27,740 nucleotides of DNA, taken from positions 1 through 27,740 of the IMG/VR virus record IMGVR_UViG_3300048687_000061. One strand, 5' to 3'. Within the stretch, counting starts at the first letter, position 1. Each line of letters begins with the position of its first letter. This document shows, piece by piece, positions 14,131 to 22,108 of the stretch. Origin of the DNA: a virus. The notes beneath the pieces are model-generated. The model saw nothing but the letters and a program-made list of their open reading frames with translations, searched no databases and was not told the origin of the DNA. A program made the position numbers and the translations under genes.

Positions 14131-14616
14131 TCAGACCGCGGCCGGAATGGAGACGTTCTCGGCGGGCTCGGACGTGATGGCGAACTGGCACATGATCTGT
14201 GCCGCGTTGTCCAGCTCACGCACCTTGGCCTGCGAGGTGACCGTTACCGGGTAGACGTCCATGGTCTGCGTCGGCACGTCGCCCTCGTCCATCCACACCA
14301 CGAACCCGGACGCTTCCCGCACGAGCAGGGTGCGCACGTCGTCGCCGTCCTTGGACGCCCAGAACGTGAGGCTGGAGTCGTCGGCCGTGATCTCGCCGCC
14401 GACCACCGGCGTGAACCGCGAGCCGAGCGCGGGCGTGGCCACGGTCTCGGACGTGGTCTGCCACCCGTCCATCGCGCCCGTCTCCGCCTCGAGGGCGGTA
14501 CCGGCGCTCAGCTCCGATCGCGTCGGGCTGTTCTTGTTCGCGATCGTCGGCACCCACAGCACGCGGGTGACGCCGCGCCGGTAGTAGCGGGTAGACGCCT
14601 GAATCGGAGTCGCCAT
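14131..14616 (-). CDS. Major tail (tube) protein
   Basis: 161 aa, ATG 14616. The sequence starts ATPIQASTRYYRRGVTRVLWVPTIANK and has alternating strands with a helix, as in siphophage tube proteins. SLTFWASKDGDDVRTLLVREASGFVVWMDEGD is the strand pair that usually faces the tube lumen and subunit interface. It is expected to be the most abundant tail subunit, polymerising on the tape measure. There is no C-terminal Ig-like extension. Confidence 0.8.
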   Translation of the reverse strand: MATPIQASTRYYRRGVTRVLWVPTIANKNSPTRSELSAGTALEAETGAMDGWQTTSETVATPALGSRFTPVVGGEITADDSSLTFWASKDGDDVRTLLVREASGFVVWMDEGDVPTQTMDVYPVTVTSQAKVRELDNAAQIMCQFAITSEPAENVSIPAAV

Positions 14617-14617
14617 G

Positions 14618-14794
14618 TCAGTCCTCTTCCTCGTCGCGCGGGCGGCCCTGTGCCGCGGCCGCCGTTTCCACGACCGGGGTGCCGTCGTCGCCGACGACCA
14701 CCCAGCCCATGCGCTTGTACGCCTTGACCTGAATCGGCTGCACCCAGATGTCCTGGTCCGGGAGTTCGGGGTAAGCCATCCGCACCAGATCCAT
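14618..14794 (-). CDS. Small protein between tail terminator and tail tube genes
   Basis: 58 aa, ATG 14794 after AAGGAGA; the stop is 1 nt before the tube protein start. It reads as a short beta domain with VQPIQVKAYKRMGWVVVGDDG and an acidic tail (PRDEEED). The motif resembles the other small protein at 15819-16040 and the short actinophage proteins annotated as DUF7302-type, often found in head-tail connector clusters. Role unknown. Confidence 0.65.
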   Translation of the reverse strand: MDLVRMAYPELPDQDIWVQPIQVKAYKRMGWVVVGDDGTPVVETAAAAQGRPRDEEED

Positions 14795-14805
14795 GGGCGG
14801 TCTCC

Positions 14806-15258
14806 TTACGTGAAGGCGCGCCCCACGAGCTGCAGCAGCAGCCGCACTTGCACGCCGTTGCTGGTCTGTTCCTGCACGAGCTGCGTGCCGCCGATCGCGA
14901 CCTCGGCCGAGCGCATGCCGAGCGACGGGTCCGCGCCGAGCAGCTGCTCCACAGGGGCCGCGATCTCGTACGCGCGCTGCCGCGCGGCCCGCACGTCGGT
15001 GTCGCCGCGCATCACGATGACGGCGACGACGAGCTGCAGCTGCTCCTCGCGGTCGGTGCCGAGCGTCGCCCAACCGCCCGACGTCTGCCCGGCCTCGAAC
15101 TCGCCCTCGGGGTTGCCGTCGAACCCGACGATCAGCCACTCGCGGGCGTCGCTGTCGGTGACCTGCGGGCCGTCGGTCACCATCACCCCGGCCAGGCCGG
15201 ACACGGCACCGGCACGGGCCGTCACCGCGTCGATCAGCTCGGGAAGTCGAGACGTCAT
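14806..15258 (-). CDS. Tail terminator protein
   Basis: 150 aa, ATG 15258 in a TAATG overlap with the connector gene. SRLPELIDAVTARAG, VMVTDGPQVTD, REWLIVGFDGN and REEQLQLVVAVIVMRGDTDVRAARQRAYEIAAPVEQLL follow the order of gpU-like tail terminators of actinophages: N-terminal helix, beta strands, long helix, final strands. The protein caps the growing tail tube and forms the interface to the head connector. Confidence 0.75.
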   Translation of the reverse strand: MTSRLPELIDAVTARAGAVSGLAGVMVTDGPQVTDSDAREWLIVGFDGNPEGEFEAGQTSGGWATLGTDREEQLQLVVAVIVMRGDTDVRAARQRAYEIAAPVEQLLGADPSLGMRSAEVAIGGTQLVQEQTSNGVQVRLLLQLVGRAFT

Positions 15259-15809
15259 TACGCCACCCCCGGAGGCAACTTGAACGGTTCGAGTAGCTCG
15301 CGGACCCGGTTCGGGACCGCGTAGCCGAGGCCGGGCACGACCTCGGTGACGCTGTAGTCGTCGCCCCCGGCGAGCACGGGCCCGCGGCTCGCGGTCTGCG
15401 TGCGCCACAGGTGCTGCAGCAGCATGCGGGCGGCGAGGTTGATAGTGGGCGGGACGGCGCCGCGGCCGGCCGTGTACGTGACCGTCCAGGGCCCGCCGTT
15501 GAACCACCGGCCGTTGCGCTTGCGCACGATGCCGGTGGCGCCGTCGAGGTGCAGCTGCGAGACGGGCAGGTCGTCGCCGTAGTCCAGCTGCGGGGACACG
15601 GACACGAGCGCAATGGCGGGCGTCTTGAGCAGGCACAGTGTGCTGCCCGTGCCGTCGATCGTCTCGGTGATCTCGCGTTCCTCGACGACGCCCACCACGT
15701 TCTCGATGACCGCGGTCAACCCCTCGATGTATGCCTGCAGCTCGAGGTTGCTGCTGTCGCCCGTGATGTTGAGCTGCTGCTTGGCCTCGTCGAGGTCGAT
15801 GAGCGCCAT
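15258..15809 (-). CDS. Head-tail connector/adaptor (gp6-like)
   Basis: 183 aa, ATG 15809. The start MALIDLDEAKQQLNITGDSSNLELQAYIEGLTAVIENVVG is the helical signature of gp6/gp15-like adaptors, which form a ring under the portal. The middle is beta-rich (SVSPQLDYGDDLPVSQLHLDG, WTVTYTAGRG) and RMLLQHLWRTQ is a conserved-looking helix. It lies between the capsid and tail terminator genes as expected. A separate head-closure (stopper) gene is not obvious downstream. Confidence 0.75.
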   Translation of the reverse strand: MALIDLDEAKQQLNITGDSSNLELQAYIEGLTAVIENVVGVVEEREITETIDGTGSTLCLLKTPAIALVSVSPQLDYGDDLPVSQLHLDGATGIVRKRNGRWFNGGPWTVTYTAGRGAVPPTINLAARMLLQHLWRTQTASRGPVLAGGDDYSVTEVVPGLGYAVPNRVRELLEPFKLPPGVA

Positions 15810-15818
15810 CCCGCCCCC

Positions 15819-16040
15819 TTACTGCTCGGTGCGGGTCTCGGCGCGCTTGGCACGGCCGCCGCCACGCGAACGGGCCGCGGCCTTCTCCGCGCCGCCCTGG
15901 TCCTTGCCGTCGTCGACCAGCTCGGCGCGCTCTCCGTCGGCCCACGCCTTGGCGGCCGCCGCGTCGACGTCGACGACTTCGCCCGCGGCCCACGAGAAAT
16001 CGGGACCCGCGATGGACTGCAGAATCCGGATACGCGGCAT
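15819..16040 (-). CDS. Small connector-cluster protein (DUF7302-like)
   Basis: 73 aa, ATG 16040. MPRIRILQSIAGPDFSWAAGEVVDVDAAAAKAWADGERAELV is a compact SH3-like strand pattern with a GEVVDV core, as in short actinophage proteins next to the major capsid gene. A basic, low-complexity tail follows (AAARSRGGGRAKRAETR). It may be a capsid-associated or connector accessory protein. The family assignment is from memory of the motif and is unconfirmed. Confidence 0.6.
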   Translation of the reverse strand: MPRIRILQSIAGPDFSWAAGEVVDVDAAAAKAWADGERAELVDDGKDQGGAEKAAARSRGGGRAKRAETRTEQ

Positions 16041-16063
16041 GTCCGCGCTCCTCTCGGTGCAGG

Positions 16064-16089
16064 GTGGCCCCGGCAGACGCCGGGGCCAC
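16064..16089 (-). terminator. Hairpin directly downstream of the capsid gene
   Basis: GTGGCCCCGGC (16064-16074) / GCCGGGGCCAC (16079-16089), an 11-bp perfect stem with loop AGAC, 13 bp after the capsid stop. In phage late operons such hairpins act as partial terminators or RNA stabilisers that raise capsid output. Confidence 0.65.
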
Positions 16090-16102
16090 GGTGCGGGCAG
16101 GG

Positions 16103-17350
16103 TCAGGTCGCCGAGTGGGCGTAGACGCGGAAGGCCGCAGAGTCGTCCGGCTTGGCGTCCAGGCGCGTGAAGCCGAGGAAACCGACCTGCAGGTAGTCGG
16201 CGTACCGCTCGTCGAGGCGCATCATCTGCCCGCCGGCCACCTGCCGGACCACGTAGGCCGCGCCGATGTCGCCGTAGCCGATCGACTTGGCGTTCGCGGC
16301 CGGGGCCGGGATGCCGTTGTCGATGAGCACACCGGCGCCCATCAGCGAGGACGGGACGCCCGCCTGCACGGAGGGCTCCCACAGCGGGCGGCCCTGCGAG
16401 TCCTTCAGCTTGCGGACCGTCTTGAGCGCGGTGTCGGACATGGCCCACTGCGCGCTCGCCCGGTACGCGGGGTCGATGGAGTGCTGCAGGTCCACGAGGT
16501 CGTCGTACGTGACCGCCGTGGTCTGCCCGGTCGCACCGGTCTTGCCCGCCGTGGCGTTGGTGAACAGGCCCTCGGGCTGGTTCGTGCCGGTGCCGGTGGC
16601 GAGGTGCGCGGCGACCGCGCGGCCGATGCGCTCGCCGAGCTTGCGCACCAGCCACGACTCGACGTTGAACACGTCGTCCTGCACCAGCTGCAGGCTGAGC
16701 CTGACCAGCTTGGAGGTGTACGTGTAGGCGCCGAGCGTCTTCTGACCGAGCGTGAAATCCTGCTCGGTGACCTGCGCGTTCTCGGCGAGGATCGCGCCGA
16801 CGTTCGCGGTGTCGTCGTTGGTCGGCCAGTTCAGCGGGTTACCGCTACCGGTGGTGATGAGGTTCGCGGCGCCGAGCAGGCCCCCGTACGCCTTCATCAC
16901 TTCAGTGATCTTGTTGAGGGTGTCGGTCGGGATGAAGAACCCGCCCGCGCTGCCCGGCGACGTCGCGCCGGCGCGCACCTCGGCCTGGTTCGACAGCATC
17001 AGCGAGCGCTGCTCCTGCGAGAGCCCGCCCATGCCGTGGCGCACGAACTGGCCGAACGCGTCGCGGTATGCGGCGTCGGTGTCGATCTCGCCGCGGTCCT
17101 CGCCGCTCTCGCCGCCGCCGGTGGCGATGACGGCCTGGTCGCGCTGCACGGTGTCGAGGCGGGCCGCTCGCTCCATGCGCTCGATGTCCTGCGACAGCTC
17201 GGTCAGTTCGGCCTCGGCGCGGTCCCACTTCTCGCGCTCCTCGGCGGTGAGCGCATCGCGGCCCTCCGCCTCGGCGCGCGCCTGGATCTCCTGCATCTGG
17301 GACCAGACGTTGGCCCGCTTCTCGATCGCTCGGGTGAGCAGAGTGCTCAT
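16103..17350 (-). CDS. HK97-fold major capsid protein with delta domain
   Basis: 415 aa, ATG 17350 after AAAGGAC. Residues 1-70 are a charged coiled coil (ANVWSQMQEIQARAEAEGRDALTAEEREKWDRAEAELTELSQDIERM shape), the scaffolding delta domain removed by the protease. From residue about 125 the HK97 pattern follows: GGFFIPTDTLNKITEVMKAYGGL, LGAYTYTSKLVRLSLQLVQDDVFNVESWLVRKLGERIGRAVAAHLATGTG, QPEGLF, YDDLVDLQHSIDP. It forms the icosahedral shell. No extra Ig-like domain is visible. The protease and portal genes lie immediately upstream. Confidence 0.95.
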   Translation of the reverse strand: MSTLLTRAIEKRANVWSQMQEIQARAEAEGRDALTAEEREKWDRAEAELTELSQDIERMERAARLDTVQRDQAVIATGGGESGEDRGEIDTDAAYRDAFGQFVRHGMGGLSQEQRSLMLSNQAEVRAGATSPGSAGGFFIPTDTLNKITEVMKAYGGLLGAANLITTGSGNPLNWPTNDDTANVGAILAENAQVTEQDFTLGQKTLGAYTYTSKLVRLSLQLVQDDVFNVESWLVRKLGERIGRAVAAHLATGTGTNQPEGLFTNATAGKTGATGQTTAVTYDDLVDLQHSIDPAYRASAQWAMSDTALKTVRKLKDSQGRPLWEPSVQAGVPSSLMGAGVLIDNGIPAPAANAKSIGYGDIGAAYVVRQVAGGQMMRLDERYADYLQVGFLGFTRLDAKPDDSAAFRVYAHSAT

Positions 17351-17430
17351 GGTGGCGGTGTCCTTTCACGGCACGCCAGACAGCCCCACGGCGGACGCCA
17401 GGGGGCTGCAGGGAATGGATGGTGGTGTGG

Positions 17431-18201
17431 CTAGCGCGACAGCCCGTAGCGGGCGGCCAGCGCGTTCATGCGCATCGACAGCGGCAGACCTGCGGGCTGA
17501 GTGGACACCGCCGGCTCAGCGGGCTTCTGCTCGTCGCGAGTGGACTCTCCCGGCTCGCGGTCGATGTGCACGAGGTCGAGCAGCTCGGGCCGGTGCCGGG
17601 CGGCGGCCTCGACGGCGGCGTAGTCGCCGCGCCGATCCAGCGCCCGGGCCACGGCCTTCAGCTCGGCCTCGGTCTCGGGGTAGGCAGGGAAGGTGACGGC
17701 GGAGACCTCGACGAGGCGTACCTCGCGGATTACGCGGACCTCGACGTCGACCGGGTCGGCGCCCTCGACCTCGATGGACTCCGTGTTCCACTCGTCCTTG
17801 ATGACGTAGAACCCGAAGCTCATCCCGGTGATGTTGCCGTTCCGAAGGTTCGCCTGCAGGTCACGCACGTACGACAGCTCGCCGTCCAGGGCGGAGTCGA
17901 CGGCCAGGCCGCGCTCGTCCTCGGACAGCGTCAGGGTGCCGGCCGACATGCGCGACACGACGTAGTACGAATCGTGGTCGATCAGCATGCGGGCGTCGGA
18001 CTCGGCGAGCGTCTTGGTGAACGCCCCCTCGGCGATCTCCTCGTAGAACCCCCAGCGCAGCGGGTTGCCGATCGCGGTCCGGGAGTTGAACACCGAGGCG
18101 TACCCGGAGAACCGGGGCTCGGCGCCGTCGGCGCGGATCGTCACCCCGGCCTCGCCGAGCGCCAGGTGGCGCCTCTCAGCGCTCGTCATCGTCGCGGGCA
18201 T
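17431..18201 (-). CDS. HK97-family prohead protease (U35)
   Basis: 256 aa. Start chosen at ATG 18201 because it follows a perfect AAGGAGG with a 6-nt gap; it overlaps the portal gene by 26 nt, and a second ATG (18189) is weaker. Family signs: RFSGYASVFN, a YEEIAEGAF motif, LIDHD with H76, and NITGMSFGF with S128, the likely catalytic His and Ser, followed by EVSAVTFPAYPET. The serine protease removes the capsid delta domain and itself during prohead maturation. The C-terminal 50 residues are low-complexity, probably the self-cleaved tail. Confidence 0.92.
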   Translation of the reverse strand: MPATMTSAERRHLALGEAGVTIRADGAEPRFSGYASVFNSRTAIGNPLRWGFYEEIAEGAFTKTLAESDARMLIDHDSYYVVSRMSAGTLTLSEDERGLAVDSALDGELSYVRDLQANLRNGNITGMSFGFYVIKDEWNTESIEVEGADPVDVEVRVIREVRLVEVSAVTFPAYPETEAELKAVARALDRRGDYAAVEAAARHRPELLDLVHIDREPGESTRDEQKPAEPAVSTQPAGLPLSMRMNALAARYGLSR

Positions 18202-19498
18202 CGTCCGCCTCCTTGTCGGCGTGTTCGGCCAGCAGGCGGCGAGCCTCGGCCATGAGCGCGGCCGCGCGCACCGGCGCCGGCGCATCGTCGGGCGCCAACG
18301 GGTTGGACCCGAGCGGCGCCATGTACGTGGGCTGCAGGTAGGTGTCGCCCTCGGGCCCCGCGATCGGGGGCAGTTCCTCGAGGGAGCGGATGTCGTTGGC
18401 GGACATGACGCCCGTGTCACGCATCGCCCGATAGAACGTCGCGCGCGACGAGCTGTCGCCGCGCAGCAGGCCCTGCAGCCGGTAGTGCGCGTACTCGCCG
18501 GGCGGCAGCAGCTCCTTGGTGATGCGCTGCTCGGTCGGCGCCAGCCACGTGGGGCCGAGGTCGAACGTCACCCAGCCCTGCGCCTGCTGCTCAAGGCCGG
18601 TGCCCCACGACGTGGACTTGGCGGTCTCGGACAGCAGGAACAACGGGACGCCGAACATGCGGCTGATCTCGGAGACTTGGAACTCGCGGGACTCCATGAA
18701 CTGCGCGTCCTTGAACGGCATCGTCACGGGATGGAACGAGGCGCCGCTGTCCAACACCGCTACTTCGTGGGCGTTCTCGATGCCGCCGGCCTTGGCCTGC
18801 CACCGCGCCTTCAGGGCCTGCGCCTGCTCGGCCTCCAGGCGCTGCTCGGTCTGCAGCACGCCGGACACCATGTTGCCGCGGCCGAACAGCTTGGCCGCGC
18901 CCAGCTCGGCGGCCTGCGCCAGCCCGATTCCGTTCCGGGCCAGCGCGACCGGCGACAGACCTTTCAGCCCGTCGTAGCCGATCCCGGGCAGATGCATCAG
19001 CTCACGCGGCGTGAGCCGGTGGACGTCGCCCCAGTCGTCCGTCGCGTAAAAGAACTTCCCGGACGGGTTCGCGTTCGACGGCCGTTCCCGGTCCACCATG
19101 ACCCGGTCCGGCGACACCGGCCACAGTTCCTTGACCTGCCCCGATGGCGCCCGCAGCTTCTGGATGTACCCGTTGCCCCACAGCACCTTGTGCACGTACG
19201 CCAGGCGCCACAGTTCAAGCGGCGTCAGCTCCGGGTGCGGGTCCTTCAGCAGCGGCGACTCGGTACGGTCCTTCGTCCCGTCCTTGTAGCTGTGCAGCGG
19301 CAGCGCCGCGGACACCCCGGCGATGACGGCGACCGACCGCCACACCGCCGGCATGTGGAGCGACGTCGGCTCGGACACCTGCACGCCGGCCTCGGACCGC
19401 GCACCGCCGAACCAATCGAGCAGGGTGGAGGAGGTGAGCGGCACCGCCGGATTCTCCAGAGACGAGCGCCGCTCGAACAGGCCGAACAGACCGCTCAT
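18176..19498 (-). CDS. HK97-family portal protein
   Basis: 440 aa, ATG 19498 in an ATGA overlap with a small membrane-protein gene. Portal features in order: MPAVWRSVAVIAGVSAALPLHSY near residue 50, HPELTPLELWRLAYVHKVLWGNGYIQKLR, LMHLPGIGYDGLKGLSPVALARNGIGLA, SREFQVSEISRMFGVPLFLLS, and AHYRLQGLLRGDSSSRATFYRAMRDTGVMSANDIR. It forms the dodecameric gate for DNA entry at the capsid vertex and docks the terminase. Confidence 0.94.
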   Translation of the reverse strand: MSGLFGLFERRSSLENPAVPLTSSTLLDWFGGARSEAGVQVSEPTSLHMPAVWRSVAVIAGVSAALPLHSYKDGTKDRTESPLLKDPHPELTPLELWRLAYVHKVLWGNGYIQKLRAPSGQVKELWPVSPDRVMVDRERPSNANPSGKFFYATDDWGDVHRLTPRELMHLPGIGYDGLKGLSPVALARNGIGLAQAAELGAAKLFGRGNMVSGVLQTEQRLEAEQAQALKARWQAKAGGIENAHEVAVLDSGASFHPVTMPFKDAQFMESREFQVSEISRMFGVPLFLLSETAKSTSWGTGLEQQAQGWVTFDLGPTWLAPTEQRITKELLPPGEYAHYRLQGLLRGDSSSRATFYRAMRDTGVMSANDIRSLEELPPIAGPEGDTYLQPTYMAPLGSNPLAPDDAPAPVRAAALMAEARRLLAEHADKEADDARDDDER

Positions 19499-19671
19499 GA
19501 TCCAGGCTCCTTACGGTGCGTGGCCGAGGGCGCGGCCAGCTTCTGCTCGACAGCCACGACGCCCACCAGGCCGCCCAGGATGAGCGCTGCAGGCACGTAG
19601 ATGACGGCGACGCCATAGAGCACGGCCAGGACGCACACGACTTCCACCACGGTCAGCAGCACAGTTCTCAC
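19495..19671 (-). CDS. Small membrane protein between terminase and portal
   Basis: 58 aa. GTG 19671 overlaps the terminase stop (GTGA), and the stop overlaps the portal start (ATGA). It has two hydrophobic helices (TVLLTVVEVVCVLAVLYGVAVIYVP and LILGGLVGVVAVEQ) and a basic tail. The double overlap shows it is translated with the packaging genes. A membrane protein here is unusual; possible roles are an early holin-like or exclusion factor, or membrane tethering of packaging. No family recognised. Confidence 0.65.
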   Translation of the reverse strand: MRTVLLTVVEVVCVLAVLYGVAVIYVPAALILGGLVGVVAVEQKLAAPSATHRKEPGS

Positions 19672-21149
19672 CACAGGTTCGGCACCCCCTCGTCCTCGAC
19701 CTCGACGCCGAGGCCCCACTTGGCGAGCGTCACCGCCACCAGCGGAGAGATGTCCACCGACACGACCCGGCGGGCCCACGCCCACGCGTCACCCAACGGG
19801 CGCTTCTGCGCGCCCGCGAGAGCCGCGGCGAGCGGCGCCTGGTCCAGGTGCGACAGGTTCTGTTCCGTGACCGCGTCGTAGAACTGGCCGCACGCGCTCG
19901 CGATCTCGCGGGCCTTGGGCTGGACGACCTCGATGCCGAGGCGGTCCTGCAGGTCGGAGATGAGCGATCCCGCCGGGCCGCCGCCATCGACGACCCAGCA
20001 GCGCGGCTTGTGCCGCTTGTGCAGCTCCACGGCCCGCTCAAGGATCCAGCCCGTACCGGGCCGGTGGTCGATGACCTCGACGTGCGTGCCGCCCCGCCAC
20101 GAGCCCGCCACGGCGATGGCCGCATGCGACCGCTCCGGCGTCATGTCGATGGAGAACACCAGCTCGTCGCCGGGCGTCGAGTCGGCGGCCGCCAGAGCCC
20201 GCCACGCGTCCTCGTCGATGACCTGCCACGTGTCCGCCGAGTCCGACGGGTAGTCGCCGACGCCGAGCCGTTCACGCTCAAAGATGCCGCCGTTACCGAG
20301 GGATGCTCGCTCGTTGCGTACGAACTCCGGCGTGATCAGGATGCCGAGCGACGGGTTCGCCTTGGCCCAGGTAGAGACGTCGTCGGGGTCGTCGTGGTCG
20401 GTGCACGCCGGGCCGCATTCGTCCCTGTGCGGATCCACCGACCACTCGAAGTAGGCGAGGCTCGGGTCCGGCGTACCGGACTCCAGAGCAGCCTCACAGC
20501 GCCGCCGCAGGCGACCCAGCTGCACGGACGGGGGGCCGATCCCTGCCGAACCCAGGTACCAGATCTGTGGGTTGGGGACGGCCGACAGTGTCGGCATCAG
20601 GGCGCCCATGGCGTCATCGCCGAGGATCATGTCCTCGTCGAGGATGATGCAGTCCCCTGTGAAGCCACGGGCCGTGGCTCCCGAGCGGGCAAGGAAGTGC
20701 AGCTTCTGCCCGTTGACCAGCTCGATGCTGGTCTCGGTGGTGTTGTTCAGGATCCGCTTGACGCGCTTACTCAGCGACGGCGTGCCGAGGATCAGGGAAC
20801 GGATCCGCTCGAACCCCACCCGGGCCGTCTTGAACTCGTGCGCTGAGTGGAGGATGACGCGCTCGCCGAGCAGGAACAGCCCGGCCAACTCCCTCGCTTC
20901 GATGATCGCGCCCTTGCCGTTCTGGCGCGCGACGTTCACCGCGACCTCGAACGCTGCCCATTGCCCGTCGGCACGCTCGCGCAGCCCGATGTCGAGGACG
21001 CGCTGCTGCCACGGGAACAGCTCAAGGCCCGCCAGCTTGGCCAGCTCGACCGCCTCACGCCCGGCAGACGACAGCCACTCGGACGGCACGGTGGACAGCC
21101 GCGGCGTCTGCACGCCCTCGACCACGTCAGGTTCGGCGAGCACGGACAC
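19668..21149 (-). CDS. Terminase large subunit
   Basis: 493 aa from GTG 21149, which follows GGGGTGGAG and overlaps the upstream gene by 23 nt; GTG 21143 is an alternative. The ATPase half has Walker A NVARQNGKG (about residue 73-80), the actinophage form with Gln in the loop, and Walker B CIILDE (about 167-172). FSIDMTPERSHAAIAVAG, CWVVDGGGPAGSL and VSVDISPLVAVTLAKWG carry the acidic residues expected of the RNase H-like nuclease. It cuts concatemeric DNA and drives it into the prohead through the portal. Tail fibre and lysis genes follow in the same direction. Confidence 0.93.
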   Translation of the reverse strand: MSVLAEPDVVEGVQTPRLSTVPSEWLSSAGREAVELAKLAGLELFPWQQRVLDIGLRERADGQWAAFEVAVNVARQNGKGAIIEARELAGLFLLGERVILHSAHEFKTARVGFERIRSLILGTPSLSKRVKRILNNTTETSIELVNGQKLHFLARSGATARGFTGDCIILDEDMILGDDAMGALMPTLSAVPNPQIWYLGSAGIGPPSVQLGRLRRRCEAALESGTPDPSLAYFEWSVDPHRDECGPACTDHDDPDDVSTWAKANPSLGILITPEFVRNERASLGNGGIFERERLGVGDYPSDSADTWQVIDEDAWRALAAADSTPGDELVFSIDMTPERSHAAIAVAGSWRGGTHVEVIDHRPGTGWILERAVELHKRHKPRCWVVDGGGPAGSLISDLQDRLGIEVVQPKAREIASACGQFYDAVTEQNLSHLDQAPLAAALAGAQKRPLGDAWAWARRVVSVDISPLVAVTLAKWGLGVEVEDEGVPNLW

Positions 21150-21393
21150 GGCGCTCCACCCCCTCTTGCAGCAGCTGGTCGACGTCGTCGTCCTCGACAT
21201 CGGGCGGAGCGAGCTTGCGCAGGGTCTCCATCACCGTGCGTAGCTCGCGGCCGGTGTTCGCGAGGGCCGTTGCGTTGCCGCCCTTGTCCATGATCGCGGC
21301 GAGCGTGAGGGCGAGTTGGGCCAGGCCGGGGGCAATGGCGTGGACGCCGAGGAGAGCAATTTCGCTGGAGATCGCTTCAGCGTTCGGACTCAT
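21127..21393 (-). CDS. Candidate terminase small subunit
   Basis: 88 aa; ATG 21393 with GGGGG 5 nt upstream, or GTG 21399 two codons earlier. All-helical: an N-terminal segment (ISSEIALLGVHAIAPGLAQLALTLAAIMD), then GGNATALANTGRELRTVMETLRKLA and an acidic/basic tail (DDDVDQLLQEGVERRVRARRT). The A-x-A-x-x-GRELR-x-x-x-x-LR pattern occurs in short proteins that precede TerL in actinophages. There is no canonical HTH, so DNA binding would be by an oligomeric ring. Overlap with TerL and the hairpin-rich region upstream support the call. Confidence 0.6.
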   Translation of the reverse strand: MSPNAEAISSEIALLGVHAIAPGLAQLALTLAAIMDKGGNATALANTGRELRTVMETLRKLAPPDVEDDDVDQLLQEGVERRVRARRT

Positions 21394-21664
21394 GATCACC
21401 CCCAGCGGTCACACAGCGTCACGTAACAGAGGGTGATGGGCGCCCGCTAAATCGCTGGCGTTGAGGCCAGCGGATTAGCGAGTACAGGCCCCGTGTGTAC
21501 AGCCGGGCGACAAGGGCGTTTGGGTCGCCCGGTCAATCGCTGAACTTTGGATCCACTCTCCCCCGTCGCGCGGCTCGATCGGCTCGCGAACCTTGATCGA
21601 TTTCGCTTTTCGATCTTCGTTCATCGAGCGCTGACGCTGCGTGCTCGGCCGCCGCGACGTGCTG
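21394..21664. other. Hairpin-rich non-coding region, candidate packaging (cos/pac) site
   Basis: It contains an imperfect inverted repeat, CGCTAAATCGCTGGC (21445-21459) with GCCAGCGGATTAGCG (21466-21480; 13 of 15 pair). A perfect 9-bp-arm repeat, CCGGGCGAC (21503-21511) / GTCGCCCGG (21524-21532), follows. Then comes a less GC-rich stretch at 21575-21632 with several CGATC/GATCGA words. It lies directly upstream of the small-terminase candidate, the usual place for phage cos or pac. A weak minus-strand reading frame (21475-21624) runs across it without a ribosome-binding site. Confidence 0.5.
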
Positions 21665-22102
21665 TCACCACGACCGTGAGGCCTGCGGCATGCCTGACTG
21701 CCGTGCCCCACGCCGTGCCCGGTACCACCGGGTCGCCACCCTCTGCATGGCCGGTGACCGCATGGCCTGGATGCGGGCCATCACGGTGGACTCGCCAGGG
21801 TCGACGGTGATCACGCGCGCTTCGAGTCGCTTGTACTTGGCCATGGCCTTGGGGCTCGGCATGGTGTGGATCAGGTAGACGTCGAGCCGGTCGAGGTGCT
21901 GTGTCGCCTCGTCGATGGCCGCGTAGCGGGCACGCTGTGCGACGCGTTGCTGCAGCTCGCCGTGGTTCCAGTGCGGTGCGCCTGGCCCGGTGAGGGCGAC
22001 AGTGATGCGGTCGAGGTCGATGACGATGTCCTCGGGCCCGGCGTGCGCCTCGATCCACGAGGACTTGCCCGCGGCCGGCGGGCCGGTCACGACGAACAGC
22101 AC
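21665..22102 (-). CDS. P-loop kinase-like protein (AAA_33 type)
   Basis: 145 aa, GTG 22102 six bp after the HNH gene, with AAGGTGG upstream. Walker A is GPPAAGKSS (residues 7-15), followed by IVIDLDR, where the Asp pair is the usual catalytic site of small nucleotide or polynucleotide kinases. VYLIHTMPSP corresponds to the second strand, and ARVITVDPGESTVMARIQAMR to the lid region. It probably phosphorylates a nucleic-acid end or small metabolite. In actinophages such proteins sit next to HNH and terminase genes, and end processing during packaging is a reasonable guess. Confidence 0.75.
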   Translation of the reverse strand: MLFVVTGPPAAGKSSWIEAHAGPEDIVIDLDRITVALTGPGAPHWNHGELQQRVAQRARYAAIDEATQHLDRLDVYLIHTMPSPKAMAKYKRLEARVITVDPGESTVMARIQAMRSPAMQRVATRWYRARRGARQSGMPQASRSW

Positions 22103-22108
22103 GGCGCG

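Noticed and set aside
14806-16089. 427-codon minus-strand frame extending through connector genes
   Set aside because: Only the last 150 codons (from 15258) read as a real protein; the upstream part is a shadow of the adaptor and small connector genes.
17383-17408. Inverted repeat AGCCCC/GGGGCT between protease and capsid genes
   Set aside because: Only 6-bp arms with a 14-nt spacer; too weak to call a terminator at this GC content.
21475-21624. 49-aa minus-strand frame starting MNEDRKAKSIKV
   Set aside because: No ribosome-binding site, weaker codon bias than the neighbours, and it crosses both inverted repeats of the candidate packaging region. It could be real but I cannot support it.
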